A stretch of 64,000 nt of DNA, taken from Enterococcus saccharolyticus subsp. saccharolyticus. GTDB lineage: Bacteria > Bacillota > Bacilli > Lactobacillales > Enterococcaceae. The stretch is from positions 1,945,794 to 2,009,793 of the forward strand of contig NZ_CP118957.1 in NCBI RefSeq assembly GCF_029023825.1, read 5' to 3'. How positions within the stretch are numbered: the first letter of the stretch is position 1; each line of letters starts with the position of its first letter. The translations under genes and the position numbers were made by a program. This document shows, in pieces, positions 1-8,246 of the stretch. Under the pieces are notes generated by a model, which saw nothing but the letters and a program-made list of their open reading frames with translations, was not told the DNA's origin and did no database searches.

Positions 1-591
1 GACGGCGACCAACATGGAAATCATCGCCGCAATGACAGATGCTGTAACAAAAATAAACGCAATATTATTAATTTCATTATACTTTTGTTCAAGATTACTT
101 TTCACATAAAGTATACCAATCACCGTATCTCCGGCAGATTGAATTACTTGAACATTAATTTGTACCCGATCGCCTGTCGAATCATCAATAGCGGTGATAT
201 TTTTATTGGCGAAATCATTGATATACGGATCTTCATTTTTCTTACCAATTGAATTACGATCACTAACATTGGTTGTAGCTCGAATAATACTTTTTTGATC
301 GACCACTTTCATTTCAACAATATCTGGCGAATCACTATTATCTAAGACCCGCTGAATTTCGCTATCGATTTGCTGACTATTCGACCCATCTTGTCCTAAG
401 TAATTTCCCAAAGTTCCAGCCAGTGTCTCGACTTGGGAATTCATACCTGTTTTAAAACTCTCAATAGTTGAACGTTCCAATCCGCGAATAAAATACGCCC
501 CGATAATCTCGATTGAAATTAACAAAATCAAGATAAATGTCAGGGCGATTTTAAAGTTCACTGATTGAAAAAAGCGAACTTTATTCTTCAT
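1..591 (-). CDS. walK: Sensor histidine kinase WalK, N-terminal part (runs off window)
   Basis: This is the first 197 residues of the essential WalKR two-component sensor, which controls cell-wall metabolism. The visible part has a short basic N-terminus, a membrane helix at about residues 11-32, an extracytoplasmic sensor region and the start of a second membrane helix near residue 180. The kinase core lies beyond the window. The start is the ATG at 591, six bases after the walR stop, so the two genes are translated together. Identity rests on that position directly after walR and on the topology, because no catalytic motif is visible. It is truncated only by the window edge. Confidence 0.9.
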   Translation of the reverse strand, partial: MKNKVRFFQSVNFKIALTFILILLISIEIIGAYFIRGLERSTIESFKTGMNSQVETLAGTLGNYLGQDGSNSQQIDSEIQRVLDNSDSPDIVEMKVVDQKSIIRATTNVSDRNSIGKKNEDPYINDFANKNITAIDDSTGDRVQINVQVIQSAGDTVIGILYVKSNLEQKYNEINNIAFIFVTASVIAAMISMLVAV

Positions 592-597
592 ACATGC

Positions 598-1302
598 TTA
601 CTCCTGTTCCGGATTGCGTAGGTAATATCCTACGCCACGGCGTGTCACCAAATAATTTGGATGACTTGGATTGTCTTCAATTTTTTCACGTAATCGACGG
701 ACTGTTACATCGACTGTACGTACATCACCAAAATAATCATAGCCCCACACAGTTTGTAAAAGATGTTCGCGTGTCATTACTTGCCCAATATGTTTGGCTA
801 AATAATGGAGTAATTCAAATTCACGATGGGTTAATTCAATAGCAGAACCATATTTGGTTACCATATAAGCATCTGGGTGAATCGTTAAATCGCCGATGGA
901 TAATTCAGTGTTGACTGGTTCTTCGACTTCTTTGCCAGCAGAAGAGCCTCGACGTAAATTTGCTTTGACACGAGCCACCAATTCACGATTGGAAAATGGT
1001 TTGGTTACGTAGTCATCTGCGCCTAGTTCTAAGCCAAGAACTTTATCAATTTCTGAATCTTTAGCAGTCACCATAATAATTGGCATGTCATACGTTTTAC
1101 GAACTTCGCGTGCTACTTCTAAACCATCCATTTTTGGTAACATTAAATCAAGTAAGATTAAATCTGGCTCAATTTCGTTCACTTTTTCAAGTGCCTCTTC
1201 GCCATCATACGCTGTATATACCTCGTAACCTTCTTTTGTAAGATTAAACTTGACAATATCTGAGATTGGTTTTTCATCATCTACAACTAATATTTTTTTC
1301 AC
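598..1302 (-). CDS. walR: Response regulator WalR (YycF/VicR)
   Basis: This is an OmpR-family response regulator of 234 residues. The receiver domain (about 1-118) has the acidic pair D8/D9, phosphoacceptor D52 in LLLDLMLP, T79 and K101 in VTKPF. The C-terminal winged helix (about 130-230) ends in the [12 protein letters not shown] recognition region followed by RRGVGYYL. Length and sequence fit WalR, the essential regulator of peptidoglycan hydrolases in Firmicutes. It is first in an operon with walK. The usual downstream yycH, yycI and yycJ genes would lie beyond the window. Confidence 0.97.
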   Translation of the reverse strand: MKKILVVDDEKPISDIVKFNLTKEGYEVYTAYDGEEALEKVNEIEPDLILLDLMLPKMDGLEVAREVRKTYDMPIIMVTAKDSEIDKVLGLELGADDYVTKPFSNRELVARVKANLRRGSSAGKEVEEPVNTELSIGDLTIHPDAYMVTKYGSAIELTHREFELLHYLAKHIGQVMTREHLLQTVWGYDYFGDVRTVDVTVRRLREKIEDNPSHPNYLVTRRGVGYYLRNPEQE

Positions 1303-1430
1303 AAAAAAGTCACCTCGTTTTTTATTTATTACGCGCTCACATCTTGACTATCGTACCCATTATACATGATTTTGCGGATGGTTTCATTAAAACACATTTT
1401 GCTCCTTTTTTTCTAAAGTGTTTCTTATCA

Positions 1431-1456
1431 AAAAAACAGACTCAAAATTGAGTCTG
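1431..1456 (-). terminator. Terminator of the DUF1836-degV operon
   Basis: A perfect stem of eight pairs (CAGACTCA/TGAGTCTG, 1437-1456) is followed on the minus strand by seven T residues. It lies just past the degV stop and ahead of walR, so it separates the two transcription units. Confidence 0.9.
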
Positions 1457-1464
1457 CACGTCGG

Positions 1465-2319
1465 TTAATCTAATAATTGAACCCCTATTCCTAAAAGTCC
1501 AGGTCCAGTATGCACAACCAATGCGGGTGAAATAGGGCCAAATAAGACGGATTCAGCTTGTGGAAACGTTTGTTGGACAAATTCACATAACCATTTACCT
1601 TCTTCCATCGCATCACCTTGGGCTACAGCGACACGGAACGAAGGATGATCACCAACGAATTCTTTCACCAAACGAACCATATTTTCTAAACTTTTTTTGC
1701 GTCCACGTGTTTTAGCAACGGTATGGTAGACACCTTCTTCATTACAAGAAATGGTAGGATTTAACTTTAAGGCGGTACCAACTAAAGAGGTGACTAAACC
1801 AATCCGTCCACCTTTTTGTAAATACTCTAACGTTGCCACATTAAAATATACTTTTGATTCCGTAACTTTTTTCTCCAAATGAGCAATTAATTCAGACCAT
1901 CCCATTCCTTGGTCAATTAATTCTGCGGCATGAATCGCTTGTAATCCAGCACCAATCCCAATGCTTTTCGTATCTAAGACATAGACGTCCATTGTCTGTT
2001 CTTCGCCTAATAAACGTAAAATATTATACGTGCCACTTAAACCACTTGAAATCGTTACTGCCAAAACTTTTTGATACCCTTGCGCTTTAATTTCATCAAA
2101 AATTTCTTGAATTGCTTGGCCATCGGGTAATGACGTTGTTGGTACCTCTTCTTTTAAATGCGCATAAACTTGTTCTGGTGTAATGTCTATTTTATCTGTA
2201 TAGGTACGTTCTTTATAGATAATCTTTAACGGAATCATAAAAATCCCATAGCTATCAATCATTTCTTGTGGCACATCTGTCCCTGAATCTACGAGTAATG
2301 CAATTTTTTCTTTAGTCAT
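1465..2319 (-). CDS. DegV family fatty-acid-binding protein
   Basis: This is a 284-residue DegV/EDD-fold protein. It starts KIALLVDSGTDVP, followed by TTSLPDGQ and the conserved VLAVTISSGLSGTYN segment whose serines contact the lipid carboxylate. Members of this family bind fatty acids and some deliver them to a fatty acid kinase. No kinase gene is adjacent. The ATG at 2319 is preferred over the upstream GTG at 2328, because AAGGTG sits six bases before it and the GTG lies inside that Shine-Dalgarno. It overlaps the upstream DUF1836 gene by eight bases, so the two are probably translationally coupled. The exact ligand is unknown. Confidence 0.9.
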   Translation of the reverse strand: MTKEKIALLVDSGTDVPQEMIDSYGIFMIPLKIIYKERTYTDKIDITPEQVYAHLKEEVPTTSLPDGQAIQEIFDEIKAQGYQKVLAVTISSGLSGTYNILRLLGEEQTMDVYVLDTKSIGIGAGLQAIHAAELIDQGMGWSELIAHLEKKVTESKVYFNVATLEYLQKGGRIGLVTSLVGTALKLNPTISCNEEGVYHTVAKTRGRKKSLENMVRLVKEFVGDHPSFRVAVAQGDAMEEGKWLCEFVQQTFPQAESVLFGPISPALVVHTGPGLLGIGVQLLD

Positions 2320-2872
2320 TGTGTTCACCTTTTTCTAAATATTGGCTTTCCATCTCAATTACTTTTTCTACAAGTAATTTATTGGCAAATGAAGCTGTAG
2401 CCGCTTTGACTGCTAAATATTCCACGGCAATTTTTTCTGTTTCCGTTTGTTCAGGTTTCCCCATCGCTTGGAGACAAACATGTTGGACGGCTTTTTCTTG
2501 TTCTTCACAAAAAAGGTTATAGGCATTACGAATCCCAACCACCCTTCCTTGAAATAAAATCCCATCTTTGATTTCTTGAATGGTTAAGACTTGTTTTAGT
2601 AACGTAATCGCAACGAGAAAGGCCACATGACGACGCGTATAGCGTTTTTTCTCTGGTGGGGGAATCATCCCTTTTTTGACATAATTATTCACCATCGAAG
2701 AAGTTAAAAGCGTATGTTTGTCTGTTCGAATCACCGGCGTCAGATACCGATCGACTAACGTAATCACTTGATCCATATATAAATCTAACTCAGGTAATTC
2801 ATCCCAACGCGGCAAATGAAAATGAACCAGCGATTCACCCCATTCATAAATATCTGCTTGTAGCTCATCCAA
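2312..2872 (-). CDS. DUF1836 domain protein, TTG start
   Basis: This predicted 186-residue cytoplasmic protein matches the DUF1836 family. It has TSSMVNNYVKKGMIPPPEKK followed by YTRRHVAFLVAITLLKQVL, resembling a MerR-like winged helix that may bind DNA. The frame is open upstream to 2917. However, AGAGGTG at 2880-2886 lies seven bases before a TTG at 2872, and the protein then begins LDELQADIYEW, so I take that start. It is cotranscribed and overlapping with degV. An operator-like palindrome sits in its promoter, so autoregulation is possible. Function is otherwise unknown. Confidence 0.82.
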   Translation of the reverse strand: MDELQADIYEWGESLVHFHLPRWDELPELDLYMDQVITLVDRYLTPVIRTDKHTLLTSSMVNNYVKKGMIPPPEKKRYTRRHVAFLVAITLLKQVLTIQEIKDGILFQGRVVGIRNAYNLFCEEQEKAVQHVCLQAMGKPEQTETEKIAVEYLAVKAATASFANKLLVEKVIEMESQYLEKGEHND

Positions 2873-2919
2873 AAGAATGCACCTCTTTTTTAAATTCAGT
2901 AAATATAATTTATACAATC

Positions 2920-2948
2920 ATTATATCTAGTTTTAGAAACTAGGTAAA
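2920..2948 (-). promoter_or_regulatory. Promoter of DUF1836-degV with palindromic spacer
   Basis: On the minus strand, TTTACC (2948-2943) and TATAAT (2925-2920) are 17 bases apart. The spacer carries an inverted repeat, CTAGTTT-N3-AAACTAG (2927-2943). A palindrome between -35 and -10 is a classic repressor position. The regulator is not identified, though the HTH-like DUF1836 product is a candidate. Confidence 0.65.
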
Positions 2949-2950
2949 GT

Positions 2951-2986
2951 AAAAAAAGATGTCTGCCAACGGGGATTGGCAGACAT
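2951..2986 (-). terminator. Hairpin with minus-strand T-run, no obvious upstream gene
   Basis: ATGTCTGCCAA pairs with TTGGCAGACAT (2959-2986), followed on the minus strand by seven T. No minus-strand gene lies upstream before the divergent acetyltransferase at 3181. It is either a terminator for antisense transcription or a relic. The rest of the 2873-3180 gap holds two divergent promoters. Confidence 0.6.
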
Positions 2987-3122
2987 AGGAGTAAAAATGA
3001 AAAAATGTTAGGGTTGTTTTATTGGTATGCATTTATCATAACCAAGAAATATGAACAAATTATGAATGAAAATCTTCTATCTTGTAACTTTTTTCTTATA
3101 GAAAGGTAATGAAAAAAAGGTA

Positions 3123-3151
3123 TTGCATCCAAAAAAAATTACACGTATGAT
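3123..3151 (+). promoter_or_regulatory. Promoter of the GNAT gene
   Basis: TTGCAT (3123-3128) and TATGAT (3146-3151) have a 17-base spacer. A strong Shine-Dalgarno, AGAAAGGAG, follows shortly before the ATG at 3181. Confidence 0.6.
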
Positions 3152-3180
3152 AAAAAGAAACGTTCAGAAAGGAGAAAAAC

Positions 3181-3702
3181 ATGTCCCTTCGACTAGAGAA
3201 ATGCACCGTAAATGATTTAAAAACACTACAAGAAATTAGTTTTGAAACCTTTAACGATACTTTTGCTAAACAAAACTCACCTGAAAATATGAACGCTTAT
3301 CTGGATAATGCCTATACGGATGAGAAACTGACAACTGAATTACAAACACCGCATTCGACTTTTTTCTTCTTATATAAAGATGATGAACTTGCTGGTTACT
3401 TGAAAGTTAATACTGACAAAGCGCAAACAGAAGCAATTGCCGTTAATGCCTTAGAAATCGAACGCATCTACATTCGTTCCACACACAAACGTCAAGGTCT
3501 TGGTCGCTATTTAATCGATCAAGCATGTAACTTAGCAGTAAAAAAAGGAAAAGAAACGATTTGGCTAGGTGTTTGGGAACACAATCAGCCAGCGCGCGCA
3601 TTTTATCAAACAATGGGCTTTGTGCGACAAGGACAACATTCCTTTTTTATGGGGGATGATGAACAAACGGATTTCATTATGGTCAAGAACGTGCACTCAT
3701 AG
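3181..3702 (+). CDS. GNAT family N-acetyltransferase
   Basis: This 173-residue protein has a single GNAT fold. The acetyl-CoA loop is visible as RQGLGRYLIDQA (the R/Q-x-x-G-x-G/A motif, about residue 100), after the strand IERIYIR. It ends with the typical NQPARAFYQTMGF segment. It should transfer an acetyl group from acetyl-CoA to an amine, but the substrate cannot be read from sequence. It is monocistronic with its own promoter and is followed by dispersed repeat copy A, which probably terminates it. Confidence 0.88.
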   Translation: MSLRLEKCTVNDLKTLQEISFETFNDTFAKQNSPENMNAYLDNAYTDEKLTTELQTPHSTFFFLYKDDELAGYLKVNTDKAQTEAIAVNALEIERIYIRSTHKRQGLGRYLIDQACNLAVKKGKETIWLGVWEHNQPARAFYQTMGFVRQGQHSFFMGDDEQTDFIMVKNVHS

Positions 3703-3709
3703 AAAAAAA

Positions 3710-3849
3710 GGCCTGTGACATCAGACCTTTAACAGTAAAAATATCCGAACAATAGAAGATTGGTCCTCATCGAAATCCTACCTAGATTGGATGACATCCA
3801 CTCAATCTTGTTCGGATTTTTTTGACTTGTTTTGACTTACGTCACAACC
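3710..3849. repeat. Dispersed nested-palindrome repeat, copy A
   Basis: This intergenic element has outer inverted arms CTGTGACAT (left) and CGTCACA (right) and inner arms AATATCCGAACAA and TTGTTCGGAT. The core is about 50 bases and includes GATTGGTCCTCATCG and CCTACCTAGATTGGATG. It shares most of its core with copy B at 8.1 kb and is a diverged, inverted relative of copy C at 59.9 kb. It lies between convergent genes and ends in a T-run, so it can act as a bidirectional terminator. No ORF is supported inside it. Confidence 0.8.
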
Positions 3850-3864
3850 TTTTTTAACTCAGCT

Positions 3865-4959
3865 CTAAAAAACAGACAAGGCATTCTCTAAGTCCGCTAT
3901 CAAATCAGAAACATGTTCAATTCCTACTGAAATACGTAATAAATCTGGCGTTAACCCATATGATTCTCGTAATTCTTGGGGAATATCAGCATGGGTTTGT
4001 GTTGTTGGATACGTAATTAAGCTCTCAACGCCACCTAAGCTTTCTGCAAAAGAAAAGACAGTTAATGCTTGTAAAAAATCACCAATTTTATGTTCATCAG
4101 CGATACGAATACTAATCATCGCACCAATGCCTACGTATAATACATCTTTAATTGCGGGATGTTTTTTTAATACTTCCACAATTTCCTGTGCATTTTTTTC
4201 TTGTTGATTAAAACGGACTTCCAGTGTTTTCAAACTACGAACAAATAACCAGCTATCAAAAGCACTCAATGTTGGTCCTGTTGTGTTCGCTAACCATGCT
4301 AGCTTCTCACCCAACACTGGATCTTTCGCAACAACGACACCGGCTAAAATGTCATTGTGTCCGGATAAATATTTTGTTCCTGAGTGAATAACAATATCTG
4401 CGCCTTCTTCTAGTGGGCGTTGACGTAACGGTGTTAAAAAGGTATTGTCTACAATTAAAAGCGCCTCGTTTGCTTTTGAGACTGTTGCTACTTCACGAAT
4501 CGAAACTTCATTCATCAATGGATTTGTAGGCGTTTCTAAAAAAATACCATCAATTTCATTGCTAATTTTTGCTTTAAAATCTGCTAAGTCTGTAAAGTAA
4601 TCAAAGGTCGCGATTCCTTTTGCTTCAATATCATCAAAATAACGGAAACTACCACCATATAAATCTCTCGAAACTAAAAATTTACTTCCCACTGAAAAAT
4701 AATTAAACACTAATTGAATCGCACTCATTCCTGAACTCGTCACAACTGCTTGGGCTCCGGCTTCTAATTTTGCCAGTCCTTCTTCTAACACATCACGTGT
4801 CGGATTTTTTGTGCGAATATAATCATAACCTGTGCTTTGCCCTAGTCCTGGATGTGCATACGTTGTCGATAAAAAGATGGGCGCACTAATGGAACCATTT
4901 TGTAAATCTGTGCGATTACCTAATTGTACTAAATTTGTTGCTAATTTTTTTTCAGTCAT
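3865..4959 (-). CDS. Cys/Met metabolism PLP enzyme (cystathionine gamma-synthase/beta- or gamma-lyase type)
   Basis: This is a 364-residue fold-type I PLP enzyme of the transsulfuration family. It shows the start-region TYAHPGLGQSTGYDYIRTKNPT, the cofactor-binding SSGMSAIQLV, the DNTFLTP aspartate segment and the lysine of SGTKYLSGHND that forms the Schiff base. A C-terminal ESLGGVESLITYP follows. A Met-type T-box precedes it, indicating a role in methionine or homocysteine supply. Sequence alone does not decide between MetB-like synthase, MetC-like beta-lyase and gamma-lyase, so no symbol is given. The protein is slightly short for the family (about 380) but all core motifs are present. Confidence 0.88.
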   Translation of the reverse strand: MTEKKLATNLVQLGNRTDLQNGSISAPIFLSTTYAHPGLGQSTGYDYIRTKNPTRDVLEEGLAKLEAGAQAVVTSSGMSAIQLVFNYFSVGSKFLVSRDLYGGSFRYFDDIEAKGIATFDYFTDLADFKAKISNEIDGIFLETPTNPLMNEVSIREVATVSKANEALLIVDNTFLTPLRQRPLEEGADIVIHSGTKYLSGHNDILAGVVVAKDPVLGEKLAWLANTTGPTLSAFDSWLFVRSLKTLEVRFNQQEKNAQEIVEVLKKHPAIKDVLYVGIGAMISIRIADEHKIGDFLQALTVFSFAESLGGVESLITYPTTQTHADIPQELRESYGLTPDLLRISVGIEHVSDLIADLENALSVF

Positions 4960-4980
4960 ACATTTCCCTCCTAATAAAAT

Positions 4981-5282
4981 AAAAAAACGTCCCTTTGCAA
5001 AAAAACAACTGCTTTTTGCAAAGGGACGAATAGATTCGTGTTACCACCCTAGTTTATACCATTCTCACAAATGATACCTCGACGATTCCTGTTGAAATCC
5101 GGCGATATAACGGTCGCGACCGCGTAAATAGCGTGAACTAATTACAAACTCAGAGCTCATCTTCACTTCGCTCTTCAGTCCCCTTTCACACCAAACCGGG
5201 TTCTCTTACCTGAATCCTTAAGTTACTCTTCTCGTCAACGTTTTAAATTATGAGAATTAAATTAGATTATGACGATAGTATA
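4981..5282 (-). promoter_or_regulatory. T-box riboswitch, probably methionine-specific
   Basis: On the minus strand a promoter (TTGACA 5306-5301, 18-base spacer, TATACT 5282-5277) starts a leader of about 300 bases. It carries the T-box core TAGGGTGGTAACACG (5052-5037) and a strong terminator at 5028-4988 (CGTCCCTTTGC/GCAAAGGGACG) followed by seven T. Uncharged tRNA would stabilise the antiterminator and switch on the PLP-enzyme gene. A candidate specifier is the ATG at 5160-5158 in GAAGATGAGC, but this loop was assigned by eye. It fills the gap 4960-5315. Confidence 0.9.
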
Positions 5283-5315
5283 GACTGTCTTATGAGAAAA
5301 TGTCAATAACCTTTT

Positions 5316-6664
5316 TTATTTTTCTCCATAACCAAAATGTTCATTAATAAAATACTGCACGCGAAAAATCGATTTTTTACTCGAAATGTTTTCCCAATAA
5401 AGAATCTTTTCTTTATCAAATGCAACATGTTCATACTCACGATCCATAATCACTAAATCCGTTTGTGGCGTAATCGTTCCCGTCACTGTCACATCCATAT
5501 CAAGCTCTTGAAACGCCCACCGTTTAATCAGTTCTAAGCACTCTTTCCCAAATACAGATAACACACAAATTGAAATAGGTTTTCGTTCTTGTTCAATGTA
5601 CTGACTAATCAAAAAACGATAATTGTCTAAAAGAAACGCTTGATTTTTACGCAAAATTTTATTTTCTTTCGTCAATTGTTCCACGATATATTCAATTCGT
5701 CGTTCTATTTCAGGAGGAATAAAAATCGAGGCACTAATATCAATGTCGCTTAAGACACCTGCACCACGAAAGGTTAGTGCTTTACTATGCTTATGAACTA
5801 AGTTGGCATAAAGTAAACCATAATTTTGTGCGGAGATGGTCACCGAAAATACTTGATAAAACGAACGGAACCATTGATTCGTTACTTTGGCAGCGTGTAA
5901 CTCGTGTGTCTGGCAATAAAAAAGCATGTCACTAATATTTTTGTTGTCTGTCAAATGATATTATTGTGCAAACAGAAAAATATAAGCATAAGCAATTTCT
6001 GCTTGAACTTGTTGCTTGGTCATTTGGCGAAAAAATAAAGAAAAGGCTGGTTGTAGAAACTTTGCTAAATAATTGAAATGCCAACTATCTTTTAGAATTT
6101 CATGCTTCAAAATGGCTGATGACACAAAATGTCCTTGTTTCATTCGAGTAATAATAATAGCCAAGTCATACGAAAGCTTTTCCTTTTCCACCAAACTTAA
6201 TTTTCTGCCACGAATATATTCAATTGGTTTGATTAGATACTGGATTGCTTTTTGTCGAACATTTGCAAATGGCCATGTCGTGCCGCTATAAGCGTACCAA
6301 AAAAACTCTGAGTAAAAAAACGTAATTGTAATTCATTGCCAGAAACGGAGGCTTTCTTGTTCGTCTCAAATTTTAAATCAAATTGTGCTAATACTTCATT
6401 TAATCTATATAATTTTTTATACAACGTGTTGTAGGAAACAAAATGTGACTCAGAAAATTCACGTAATTGAATCGATTCTGAATGAAAAATATCAACCATT
6501 GCTTGATATTGTAAGCTTTCATTTAGATAATGGATTAAAATTTGATGGAGTGAAAATTTTGCTTTAATTTCTTCCAAATCGCGAATAATGGTCGGACGCG
6601 TCACGTTCAAACGTTGCCCCAACACATCGAATGTCACCCCGTTTTCTTTGTTCAATATAATCAA
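5316..6664 (-). pseudogene. Mga-like transcriptional regulator, broken by frameshift and nonsense codon
   Basis: Three fragments join into one Mga/AtxA-type regulator of about 460 residues. The first has an HTH (VTFDVLGQRLNVTRPTIIRD). Its frame is lost in a run of seven A at 6299-6305. One more base restores FFWYAYSGTTWPFANVRQKA and continues to the second fragment. An in-frame TAA (5963-5961) then separates the C-terminal EIIB-like part. The open frame extends upstream of 6664 to about 6709 (RKFLDSNARRKVEIL) without a normal ATG. Two independent lesions suggest true inactivation, although the homopolymer one could be a sequencing error. The target genes are unknown. Confidence 0.8.
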
Positions 6665-6828
6665 AATTTCAACTTTTCTTCTGGCATTGCTATCTAAAAA
6701 CTTCCTTATGATTCTCCCTTCATTCCTTGTGAATTAAAGTAGAAACTTTATCACCTCATTTAATAAAAAACAATTTATAACCCACTGTGCCAAGCATTTC
6801 TTAATATTTAACAACATATTACAAACCA

Positions 6829-7389
6829 TCAATCAGTGTCCATGTAATCGTCCCACTGTATAGTGTATTTTTTCTTAAATTTGAAGGTTCGACTTCCATT
6901 CAAATAGGCTTTAGCAGTAATCGTTTTTTCCGGTGTTAAGCTCTGTGTGAAAGGATACGTGTAATTACCTTGCGCATTCGTTTGGACATGGTATTTTTGT
7001 GTACTCGTTTCATTTGGTGAAGTCAACGTTGGTTCGGGTATGCCTTCTCCTGAAAATACCACCATACTGTACGGATTGGTAGTGCCTTGAAGCACTTTAC
7101 TTGCTGGATCATTCGGATTGCTTTGTAGTTTATCTAATTGAATGTTCACATCGGGGATATACGTAAAACGAACGCGTTGAAAGTTCTGTGTACGGTAATT
7201 GGTGATTAAATCTTGACTCACTGCTTGTGATAAGCTTGATGCAGTGATAGTAAATTGAACATTTCCTGCACTATCCGGCACATTCATATCAAAAATTGGA
7301 CTCCATGCTTTATCGGGTGATTCGGTGCTATTACCTTTATTCCACACTTCGACTTTTTGAATCGACGAAGTAAATACGCCCGGATTCAT
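6829..7389 (-). pseudogene. Remnant of a cell-surface protein (no signal peptide)
   Basis: This is an open frame of 186 residues rich in Ser, Thr, Asn and beta-strand patterns, such as YTYPFTQSLTPEKTITAKAYLNG. It resembles the Ig-like repeats of Gram-positive surface proteins. It has no signal peptide, no LPXTG anchor and no Shine-Dalgarno. It begins 15 bases after the terminator of the upstream phosphatase gene, so it has no evident promoter. I read it as the 3' end of a larger adhesin whose 5' part was lost. The family is not identified with certainty. Confidence 0.5.
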
Positions 7390-7403
7390 CGAAATTAACG
7401 AAA

Positions 7404-7437
7404 AAAACTATCCGAGCATACCATCGGATAGTTTTTT
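7404..7437 (-). terminator. Terminator of the histidine phosphatase gene
   Basis: CTATCCGATGG/CTCGGATAG-type stem (ACTATCCGA with TCGGATAGT) is followed by seven T on the minus strand. It comes immediately after the stop at 7443. Confidence 0.9.
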
Positions 7438-7442
7438 GTTAC

Positions 7443-8057
7443 TCAATAAGTAATGTAATTCCACAGTTTTTCTTGAAACTGCTGGCCATCGGTTGTTTCT
7501 AACACACTCAAGCTAGTATTTGCTAACAAACCATCTTCACGAATCTTTGCTAGTTCTTTTCCTTTTAACACTTGCAATAATGTCGTTAAGGTCACTCCAT
7601 GACTGACAATGAGATAATTGGTATTTGCCGTATAATCTAATTGTTGAATAAAAGATATCCCTCGTTGAATTAGCTTAGGGTATGATTCTCCCGCAAACTC
7701 ACTAGGATCATATTGTTCTGGATAATGGCGCAAATTGTGCAGTTGTGGATGTCCTTCTTTCGAATCAATCGATACACCGTCCCATTGTCCAAAATTAATT
7801 TCCTTTAAACGTGTATCTGTCACTAGCTCTTTTGAAGATAATTGATTTTCTTTTAAAATAAATTGTGCCGTTTCAATCGCGCGTTTTTGTGGACTGACAT
7901 ACGTTTTTTCAAAATGTGTCTCTTGCAAAAATTTCCCCAATTCACTTGCTTGTTGCTGTCCTTCTGGTAACAAACCATGGTCCGAATAACTGCCATTAAA
8001 CGCATGTTTCGCATTGTTAGCCGTTAATCCATGGCGTACAAAATATAATTTCGTCAT
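7443..8057 (-). CDS. Histidine phosphatase family protein (phosphoglycerate mutase-like)
   Basis: This 204-residue protein of the histidine phosphatase superfamily starts LYFVRHGLTANN, with catalytic His in the RHG motif at about residue 9. Other features are YVSPQKRAIETA (second Arg), INFGQWDGVS, and the second catalytic His in NYLIVSHGVTLTTLL at about residue 155. Members dephosphorylate varied small phosphoesters, and this one is not clearly a glycolytic mutase. It is a single gene with its own terminator, upstream of a surface-protein remnant. Confidence 0.9.
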   Translation of the reverse strand: MTKLYFVRHGLTANNAKHAFNGSYSDHGLLPEGQQQASELGKFLQETHFEKTYVSPQKRAIETAQFILKENQLSSKELVTDTRLKEINFGQWDGVSIDSKEGHPQLHNLRHYPEQYDPSEFAGESYPKLIQRGISFIQQLDYTANTNYLIVSHGVTLTTLLQVLKGKELAKIREDGLLANTSLSVLETTDGQQFQEKLWNYITY

Positions 8058-8098
8058 AACTAACCTCCATAATAATTATAAACTGAAAAACAAAAAAA

Positions 8099-8237
8099 GG
8101 GCGATGATATAAGTCGTTTAACAGTAAAATATCCGAACAATAGAAGATTGGTCCTCGTCGCAATTCTACCTAGATTGGATGGCATCCATGCGCTTGTGTT
8201 CGGATATTTTTGACTTGTTTTCCTTATGTCACAGCCC
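8099..8237. repeat. Dispersed nested-palindrome repeat, copy B
   Basis: It shares with copy A the stretch TAACAGTAAAATATCCGAA, then AGAAGATTGGTCCTCGTCG, TACCTAGATTGGATGGCATC and the right arm GTTCGGATATTTTTGACTTG. The outer right arm CTTATGTCACAGCCC is intact, while the left arm is mutated (GGGCGATGATATAAG). It lies between two minus-strand genes, and an 86-residue frame over it is a shadow. Confidence 0.8.
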
Positions 8238-8246
8238 CATGGCGAT

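Noticed and set aside
594-842. Plus-strand frame of 82 codons inside walR
   Set aside because: It lies entirely antisense to a conserved response-regulator gene and has no ribosome site or recognisable motif.
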